Shown here: positions 1 through 5,559 of the stretch, in pieces
Layout of the letters: each line of letters begins with the position of its first letter
How positions within the stretch are numbered: position 1 is the first letter of the stretch
From: Streptomyces sp. B3I8
GTDB taxonomy: Bacteria > Actinomycetota > Actinomycetes > Streptomycetales > Streptomycetaceae
Direction: 5' to 3'
DNA: 64,000 nt
Assembly (NCBI RefSeq): GCF_030816915.1
Contig: NZ_JAUSYN010000002.1
Coordinates: 5,035,501 to 5,099,500, forward strand
Translations under genes and position numbers: made by a program
Notes under the pieces: generated by a model
Databases searched by the model: none
What the model was told of the DNA's origin: nothing
Seen by the model: only the letters and a program-made list of their open reading frames with translations

Positions 1-241
1 CGTTGGCGCTCCGGCCGCACGGGCTGCCGTCGGGGTTGAAGGTGCGCAGGACGACCGGTTCACCGGCCCGCACCGCACCGAGGGGCCCCACCAGCACCCC
101 GTCGGCACCGATGCCGCGGTGCCGGTCGCACAGCAGGCGCGCGGCCGTCGGCGCGGAGGGCAGGCCCAGCAGGTCGATCCGCAGCGGATCGACGACGAGG
201 TAGTCGTTGCCCAGTGCCTGGTACTTCACGAAGTCGTGCAT
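1..241 (-). CDS. DapF-like (diaminopimelate epimerase family) protein, 5' part only
   Basis: This is the N-terminal 80 residues of a protein that runs off the left edge. It begins MHDFVKYQALGNDYLVVDP and contains LCDRHRGIGADGVL and FNPDGSPCG, the hallmark blocks of cofactor-independent diaminopimelate epimerases. In canonical DapF the first catalytic cysteine follows this block in a CGNG motif. Here the aligned residues read RSAN, so that cysteine is replaced by serine. A racemase or epimerase acting on another amino acid, or a degenerate enzyme, is therefore more likely than the cell-wall/lysine enzyme (inference). The ATG at 241 has a G-rich Shine-Dalgarno (AGGGGG) about 9 bases upstream. 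It lies downstream of a dioxygenase gene on the same strand but behind a strong terminator. The second catalytic cysteine lies outside the window. Confidence 0.75.
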   Translation of the reverse strand, partial: MHDFVKYQALGNDYLVVDPLRIDLLGLPSAPTAARLLCDRHRGIGADGVLVGPLGAVRAGEPVVLRTFNPDGSPCGRSAN

Positions 242-334
242 GTGCTGTGCCCCCTGCTTTCGCTGCCTGCTGTCCGCTGCTCGCTGTCCGCCGGCCATCA
301 GGGGAAGTCCCCGGCGATGTCCGGCCGTTCCGCG

Positions 335-376
335 CGGGCGGGGCCGCACACCACGTGCGGTGTGCGGCCCCGCCCG
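335..376 (-). terminator. Intrinsic terminator-like hairpin between dioxygenase and DapF-like gene
   Basis: A perfect 18-bp stem (CGGGCGGGGCCGCACACC and its complement) has a 6-base loop. It sits in the 157-bp gap between two same-strand genes. It lacks a long T-run, as is common in Streptomyces. Confidence 0.7.
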
Positions 377-398
377 GTCGCGCCGAGGGGTGCCGCGG

Positions 399-1103
399 CT
401 ACATCGCCGCCGCCTCCTCGGCGTCGCTGAGGACCGCCTCGTCGTGGTCGTCGCCGTACCACTTCTCGCTCCAGCGGGAGAAGGCGACGATCACGATGTC
501 GCGGTGCCCGGGGCCGCCGTCGGCGGACAGCACGTCGGTGACGTCGTGGGCGATCGCCCGGTCGTCCAGCAGCACCGCCTGCCCGGCGTCCAGCGTCCCG
601 TTCCAGAACGGCTCCGTCGCGCCGGGCTCCCACAGCCGGGTCAGGCCGCCGCCGACGTTGTTGCGCCGCAGCACGGCGATCATCACGTACTCGTGCCCGT
701 CGTGGTGGACGCCCTCAGGGGTCAGCGGGCCGGCCTTCTCACCGGTGGCCCGGGTGCGGTTCTGGTGCACGTTGATCTGCCAGTCGTCCGCGGTGTCCAG
801 CGGAAAGGCCTCCGCGCCGGCCCGGATGAGGGGCGTGAAGTCCACCTCGATCGGCAGGTACCCCCGGCGCATTCCGCCGCCGACCTTGTTGAACTTCTTG
901 AACGCGGTGTAATCCCGGTGCGGCAGGAGCTCGAAGGTCCAGCCGGAGCCTTTTTCGTGACTCATCCGGTACTGCGAGAACCGCTTGAACCGTGTTCCGT
1001 TTCCCATGTAGTCGTCGACCGGGCAGTTGTCGTAACTATCCAGTATGTCCTGCTGGATCGCCGGGAGGTCGATGACGGAGAAGTGCTGTTCGGACAGAGG
1101 CAT
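399..1103 (-). CDS. 2-oxoglutarate/Fe(II)-dependent dioxygenase, IDO (L-isoleucine hydroxylase-like) family
   Basis: A 234-residue protein resembling the 2OG-Fe_Oxy_2 family (PF10014), whose known members hydroxylate free amino acids such as L-isoleucine. Visible features are the facial-triad start HHDGHEY (H-x-D type, near residue 135), the NNVGGGLTRLW strand, a distal histidine in DDRAIAHDVTDV, and a C-terminal RDIVIVAFSRW carrying the arginine expected to bind 2-oxoglutarate. Length matches the family (about 230-260). It lies 84 bp downstream of the diiron oxygenase gene on the same strand, probably in one transcript. The likely role is oxidation of an amino acid or amino-acid-derived intermediate in a small specialised pathway; the substrate cannot be read from sequence. 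Confidence 0.8.
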   Translation of the reverse strand: MPLSEQHFSVIDLPAIQQDILDSYDNCPVDDYMGNGTRFKRFSQYRMSHEKGSGWTFELLPHRDYTAFKKFNKVGGGMRRGYLPIEVDFTPLIRAGAEAFPLDTADDWQINVHQNRTRATGEKAGPLTPEGVHHDGHEYVMIAVLRRNNVGGGLTRLWEPGATEPFWNGTLDAGQAVLLDDRAIAHDVTDVLSADGGPGHRDIVIVAFSRWSEKWYGDDHDEAVLSDAEEAAAM

Positions 1104-1187
1104 GAAGTGCGGCTTCCTTCCCGAGAGGCATGTTCCACGAAAGCGTCGCTGGTCTTTTCCGAGGGGGCCTTTCCGTGCGGCTGAGGA

Positions 1188-2258
1188 CTAGCCGGAAACC
1201 GGCTGCATGCTTTCTGCGGAGGCGTGGTGCTCCGGCTTTTCGCCGGGCATCCGCCCGGACACCTCGGCGAGTCGTTCGTCGAGATAGCGGGCCGAGGAAT
1301 TGAGCCGCCACAGCGCCCCGCGGGCGATTCCCCGGCGCATGTACTCCGACGGCGCGGACGGTTTCACGATGTTGTGGAACCAGCCGGCCGCGTGCTGGGA
1401 GTCCACGGTGATGTGCAGCCGGTGGTAGACGATTCCCACCTCGGGCAGGCCGAGGCGCTCCCACGCGCTCACCACCTGCACGAACCGGTCCGGCACCAGC
1501 CATTCGGTCATGCCCAGGAAGCCGACGGCCTCCGGATAGCGGTGGCGGTACCGGCTGAGGAGCACCGCGAGGTTCCCGCTCAGCAGGGCGGTGGCGGTCA
1601 GCGACTCCTCCAGCTCCCGCTGGGACACCTCGAACACGTCGAATATCTGGTTGAAGAGATGGGTGTGGACCTCCGCGGGCTTCCCGTTCCCCATCTCGTC
1701 CCAGAAGTTGCCCGCGATCTCCATTTTCGCGGGGCCGGAGGTGCCCACCTGCATCAGGGCCAGCAGGTCGTCGAACCGGCCGTCGACGACCGACTCCTGG
1801 ATCATGTACGTGCGCACATCCGCCGCCGTCGCGTGATGGCGGATGAAATCCATGTAGTACGGGTGCTTGAACACGCGGTGGCGCCGCGCCCGGTCCTTGA
1901 GCCAGGACAGGTACGCGCCGGGCTCGGCGGGCAGATCCTCCAGCAGCGTGCCGTCCAGCTGCCGGTCCTCGCCCTCCAGCGTCGCCCGTTCCAGGAGCCG
2001 GGTCACCTCGTGGACCGCGGTCGAGCCCTCCGCGGTCGGTTCCTCGGGGATGCGCAGGATCAGGTTGTAGATGCGGGAAAGCAGGAGCTGCTGGTGGTAG
2101 AAGCCCTCGGAATCGCCGGCGAGTGCGGCGCCGTTCAGTTCCGCGACCGCCGCCAGTATTCGGGTGCGTTCCTTTCCGGCGAATCCACGATCCACCTCGT
2201 CGGCCGGTTTCGACAGCCAGCCGGAGACTTCCTCGACCAGCGCTGACGAGTCGTACAC
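1188..2258 (-). CDS. Heme-oxygenase-like diiron oxidase/oxygenase (HDO superfamily)
   Basis: A 356-residue all-helical protein of the family annotated as iron-containing redox enzyme (PF14518-like). Diagnostic stretches are the glutamate-bearing helix around ESVVDGRFDDLL, the motif FWDEMGNGKPAEVHTHLF (E and H ligands) and the C-terminal VYHRLHITVDSQHAAGWF (D and H ligands). Characterised members (BesC, UndA, SznF types) cleave or oxidise amino acids, fatty acids or N-hydroxyguanidines using a labile diiron site. Start chosen at GTG 2258 because AAGGAG lies 8 bases upstream; an in-frame ATG at 2288 has no such site and would fall close to the presumed promoter. The gene diverges from the SARP regulator and precedes the dioxygenase. 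Substrate unknown. Confidence 0.82.
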   Translation of the reverse strand: MYDSSALVEEVSGWLSKPADEVDRGFAGKERTRILAAVAELNGAALAGDSEGFYHQQLLLSRIYNLILRIPEEPTAEGSTAVHEVTRLLERATLEGEDRQLDGTLLEDLPAEPGAYLSWLKDRARRHRVFKHPYYMDFIRHHATAADVRTYMIQESVVDGRFDDLLALMQVGTSGPAKMEIAGNFWDEMGNGKPAEVHTHLFNQIFDVFEVSQRELEESLTATALLSGNLAVLLSRYRHRYPEAVGFLGMTEWLVPDRFVQVVSAWERLGLPEVGIVYHRLHITVDSQHAAGWFHNIVKPSAPSEYMRRGIARGALWRLNSSARYLDERLAEVSGRMPGEKPEHHASAESMQPVSG

Positions 2259-2303
2259 GGGACCCACTCCTTCGGGTTCGGGCGTCATGTCACGGAAGGT
2301 GCA

Positions 2304-2332
2304 TACGGTGATTCCCGGCCAGATTTACGGTG
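2304..2332 (-). promoter_or_regulatory. Possible SARP box: heptamer direct repeat, 22-bp spacing
   Basis: CACCGTA (minus strand) occurs exactly twice, at 2326-2332 and 2304-2310, with a 22-bp period (two helical turns). Weaker C-rich heptamers sit in the 11-bp phase between and after. SARP activators are known to bind heptamer direct repeats with 11- or 22-bp spacing just upstream of the -10. The site lies 46-74 bases before the chosen diiron enzyme start and faces the SARP gene. Confidence 0.35.
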
Positions 2333-2542
2333 CGATGAAGGTGTGGCCGCAAATCGTCTTGCCTCGGCCGTCGATCACCGGATGCATAAAGACTCGCAGG
2401 TGCCGGTGGCATCTGTGTGGCGGGGCGGTGGCGCGGGTTTTGGGTGGCCGGAACCTCACCTTTCGCCGTGTCGCCGCGAGCCCGATCCGTGTCGTACGCA
2501 GTGATCATCGTGATCGCAGGGGATCTTCGACGGGAGACGTCA

Positions 2543-4351
2543 ATGGCGACGCAGGCGGAAGGTTTGGAATTTCTTTTACTCGGCCCGTTGTGTGTGAGGA
2601 GCGAGGGAAGGGAAGTGCTCGTTCCCGCCGCGAAGTTGCGGATCGTTCTGGCGGCGATGCTGCTGCACGCCAACCAGACGGTCACCGCGGACGAACTGGT
2701 CCGGCACCTGTGGGGCGAGAACCCGCCCAAAGGTGCCCACATCACTGTGCGGTCCTACGTCATGCGACTGCGCCGCACACTGCTTCCGTGCCGGGACCGG
2801 ACGCCGGAGCCGATCCGCACCGTCCCCGGCGGCTACCTCCTGACCGCCGACGACTCCCAGCTGGACCTGCTGCGCTTCCGCGGCGCGCTGGCGGCGGCCC
2901 AGCGCGCCGCCGGCGACGGCGACCACGCGCGACGGGGCACGCTGCTGCGCGAGGCGCTGGGCCTGTGGAACGGGCCCGCGCTGTCCGACGTGCCCTCCGA
3001 CTCCCTGCACCGCGACTTCGTGCCGGGACTCACCGAACTCCACCACAGCGCGCTGGAGCAGCGCATCGACCTCGACCTCGAACGCGGGGCGCACCGTGAG
3101 GTCGTCGCCGAACTGCACGACGTGGTGCGGACCTCCCCGTGGCGGGAACGGTTCTGGGCGCAGCTCATGCTGGCGCTCTACCGGCAGGGCCGGCAGGCCG
3201 AGGCGCTCGACGCGTACCAGCGGATCGCCGAGCGGCTGCGCACCGAACTCGGCATCGCCGTCGGTTCGGAGCTGCGGCGGCTGCACCAGCGCATCCTCGC
3301 GGGCGACCCGGCGCTGGACCTGCCCGTCCGCGCCGCCGCGCCCGCCTTCGCCGCTCCGGTCGCGGGCCGGGTACCGCGCGAACTGCCCGCCGATCCGCAG
3401 GACTTCGTCGGGCGCCACGCCCAGCTCGGCCAGCTGCGCGAACTGCTGACCGCGCCGGACCGGAGCGACGGCGCGGTCACGGTCGGCGTGGTGGACGGCA
3501 TGGCGGGCGTCGGCAAGACCGCATTCGCCGTGCACCTCGCCCACCAGCTCGCCCCGCACTTCCCCGACGGTCAGCTCTTCGTCGACCTCCAGGGGTTCGC
3601 GCAGCCCCGGCCCGCCGTCCGGCCGGCCGCCGTGCTGGGCATACTGCTGCGGTCGCTGGGCGTGCCGGGGCCCGAACTGCCGTCCGGCACGGGCGCCCGC
3701 GCGTCGTTGTTCCGCGGTCTGACGCGGCACCGGCGGATGCTGCTGGTGCTGGACGACGTCGTGGACGAGGCGCAGATCCAGCCGTTGCTGCCGCTCGCGC
3801 CGGGCTGCCGGGCCCTCGTGACCAGCCGCTGCCGGCTGGCCCGGCTGGACCGGTCGTCGCTGCTCACCCTGGACCTCCTCGCCCCGGGCGAGGCCTCCCG
3901 GCTGTTCACGGACGTCGTCGGCGCGCGCCGTATCGGGGCCGAACCGGTCCACCTGATCGAGGCGGTCGTCGAACAGTGCGGGCGGCTGCCGCTGGCCCTC
4001 AAACTCGCCGGCGCCCGGCTGCGGGCCCGCCCCGGCTGGAACCTCAGCCATCTGGCGGAACGTCTCTCCTCGGGCCCCTCGTCCGGTGCCTACGGCATCG
4101 CCCGCTCGCTCCAGCTCTCGTATCTGCGGCTGTCGGCCCCGCAGCGACGGATGCTGCACCGCCTCGCGCTGCGCAAGGAGCGGGACATCGACAGCCAGGC
4201 GGCCGCGCCGCTCGCCGGGGTCACGCCCGGCGAGGCCGAGACCCTGCTGGAGGGCCTCGCCGACGCCAATCTCCTCCAGGAGCCGACCCCGGGCCGGTAC
4301 CGGCTGCACCATCTGGTGCAGACCTTCGCCGCCCATCAGGAGGCCGCCTGA
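2543..4351 (+). CDS. SARP-family transcriptional activator with NB-ARC ATPase domain
   Basis: A 602-residue pathway regulator. Residues about 10-100 form an OmpR-type winged helix (VTADELVRHLWGENPPKGA), and about 105-250 the bacterial transcriptional activation domain (ERFWAQLMLALYRQGRQAEALDAY). About 290-520 is an NB-ARC ATPase with Walker A GMAGVGKTAF, Walker B RMLLVLDDV and the ALVTSR sensor. It stops soon afterwards, lacking the TPR tail of AfsR-size proteins (about 990 residues). ATG 2543 was chosen because GGGAG precedes it; an upstream in-frame start would reach into the divergent promoter. Codon 12 is TTA (2576-2578), so translation should depend on the bldA tRNA. By position it probably activates the divergent diiron enzyme/dioxygenase genes. 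Confidence 0.9.
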   Translation: MATQAEGLEFLLLGPLCVRSEGREVLVPAAKLRIVLAAMLLHANQTVTADELVRHLWGENPPKGAHITVRSYVMRLRRTLLPCRDRTPEPIRTVPGGYLLTADDSQLDLLRFRGALAAAQRAAGDGDHARRGTLLREALGLWNGPALSDVPSDSLHRDFVPGLTELHHSALEQRIDLDLERGAHREVVAELHDVVRTSPWRERFWAQLMLALYRQGRQAEALDAYQRIAERLRTELGIAVGSELRRLHQRILAGDPALDLPVRAAAPAFAAPVAGRVPRELPADPQDFVGRHAQLGQLRELLTAPDRSDGAVTVGVVDGMAGVGKTAFAVHLAHQLAPHFPDGQLFVDLQGFAQPRPAVRPAAVLGILLRSLGVPGPELPSGTGARASLFRGLTRHRRMLLVLDDVVDEAQIQPLLPLAPGCRALVTSRCRLARLDRSSLLTLDLLAPGEASRLFTDVVGARRIGAEPVHLIEAVVEQCGRLPLALKLAGARLRARPGWNLSHLAERLSSGPSSGAYGIARSLQLSYLRLSAPQRRMLHRLALRKERDIDSQAAAPLAGVTPGEAETLLEGLADANLLQEPTPGRYRLHHLVQTFAAHQEAA

Positions 4352-4363
4352 CGGGCGGTGATC

Positions 4364-4420
4364 AGCGGCCCCGCCCCCGACCGCCCCGCTCCCGACCGCC
4401 GCGGCCGGGGGCGGGGCCGC
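4364..4420 (+). terminator. Terminator hairpin after SARP gene
   Basis: A 15-bp perfect inverted repeat (GCGGCCCCGCCCCCG and its complement) lies 12 bases past the SARP stop codon. The 27-base C-rich loop is long but the stem is very stable. Confidence 0.6.
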
Positions 4421-4733
4421 CCGCGCCCGGGGACGCGGGGGCCCGCGGCGGCCTCGGCCGTCGGAGCCGGAGGGACTGTGGGGTCCACGGTCTTGTGCGC
4501 ACCGGCTCCTCGGCGAACGCCGAGTTCCGCGTGACATGAGCACGGTCCGCGTCGGCGTGGCATGAGCGAACGGTGTCGTTCGGGCAGACCGACTGTCACA
4601 ATCGGTGCCGGTCGCATCACCTGGTCCACATAGCTGGTGGTGGCGGTGTCGCAGGGCGTCCGGATCTCTGTCGGCCACCCGCCGGAATGCAGCCGGGCAA
4701 CCGGACAAGGGGGGTCTCCTCACCAGAGAGGAC

Positions 4734-4923
4734 CTAGGCCTCTCGTTCGGATCATTCCGGCGTCGCGGGGTCCGGCACGCGCCTGTGCGGCGTTGTCGTC
4801 GGTTGCCGGGGCTCCGCCCTGGCGTCCTCCTCCGCCTCGCAGCCGCACGCACCGGACCCCGCTCGGGTCGGTCGAAGACGCACCGCGCCTCCCGGCCGGC
4901 CCGATCCAGACGAAAGACCCTAG
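4734..4923. mobile_element. MITE copy 1 (182 bp, CTAG target duplication)
   Basis: A 182-bp non-coding element is bounded by CTAG on both sides (4734-4737 and 4920-4923). It has imperfect terminal inverted repeats: left GGCCTCTCGTTCGGATCA, right (complement) GGTCTTTCGTCTGGATC. It is about 95% identical to the element at 12946-13136 and shares ends with the shortened copy at 18592-18676. It has no transposase; a 4-bp CTAG duplication fits mobilisation by an IS5-type transposase (inference). The rest of the 4352-5024 gap holds only the preceding terminator and no gene that I can support. Confidence 0.8.
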
Positions 4924-5024
4924 GGCCGGGGGCATGGTGCCGTTGGACGGGGCATGCTCCGTGGGCGTGTTGCCCGGTGCGCAGCGGGCGGGCGCGGTGA
5001 CCGATCCGTGAGAGGGGAGTGGTG

Positions 5025-5534
5025 ATGGATCCGATCTCAGCAGCCGCGCTGGCGGCTCTGGCAGGGGGTATCGGTGGTGAGGCCGGCCGACAGGCGTGGG
5101 CGGCGTTGGGTGCGCTGATCCACCGCCCGTTCCGCCGCGCCGGGGCCGACGACGAGGCCGGTGCGCTCGTGGTGAGTTCCGGTGAGGCCGAGCTCACAGC
5201 ACTGACGCAGAATCCCGGCGAGTTGGAGCGGGCCCAGCGATTGAGTACGGCCCTTGCCGTGCGCGCCGCGCTCAACGCGGAGTTCCGCCTCGCACTGGAG
5301 AACTGGTGGCAGCAGGCGCAGTCGGTGCGTACCAGTGAGGGTGCGGTGTCGAACCAGGTCAGCGGGGGCACCCAGTACGGCCCCGTCGTCATGGGCAGGG
5401 ACTTCTCCGGTCTCACCATCACCGCCCACGGCTCGGCCGCTCCTCGTGCGGTGCCCGCCGACACGCACGGACCGACGCCCCCTGCCCCAGGTGGCGCGGC
5501 GCCTTCCGCCGCGGCCGGCGCGCAAGAGGATTGA
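5025..5534 (+). CDS. Small putative effector with C-terminal RHIM-like amyloid motif
   Basis: A 169-residue protein that I cannot assign to a named family. The N-terminus (residues 2-35) is an alanine/glycine-rich hydrophobic helix with zipper-like spacing (ALAGGIGGEAG), followed by a helical region to about 100. Residues 110-133 read NQVSGGTQYGPVVMGRDFSG and on to LTI. This closely matches residues 18-41 of the convergent NACHT protein, including an identical VSGGTQYGPV. The pattern N-x3-G-x3-G-x-V-x5-G-x-V/I resembles RHIM-like bacterial amyloid signalling motifs found in NLR-effector pairs. The N-terminus resembles the pore-forming 'Bell/HeLo-like' idea (inference). The tail from 140 is Pro/Ala-rich. 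ATG 5025 follows AGAGGGGAG; GTG at 5019 and 5022 are alternatives. It ends 25 bp from the NACHT gene end. Confidence 0.75.
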   Translation: MDPISAAALAALAGGIGGEAGRQAWAALGALIHRPFRRAGADDEAGALVVSSGEAELTALTQNPGELERAQRLSTALAVRAALNAEFRLALENWWQQAQSVRTSEGAVSNQVSGGTQYGPVVMGRDFSGLTITAHGSAAPRAVPADTHGPTPPAPGGAAPSAAAGAQED

Positions 5535-5559
5535 ACCGGCGTCGCCGACGGGAACCGGC

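Noticed and set aside
1..241. Housekeeping dapF
   Set aside because: The active-site block lacks the first cysteine and the gene sits in an accessory oxygenase cluster, so a dedicated lysine/cell-wall role is unlikely.
4336..4629. Small minus-strand ORF after the SARP gene
   Set aside because: Pro/Arg-rich translation, no ribosome site, overlaps the terminator; no coding signal.
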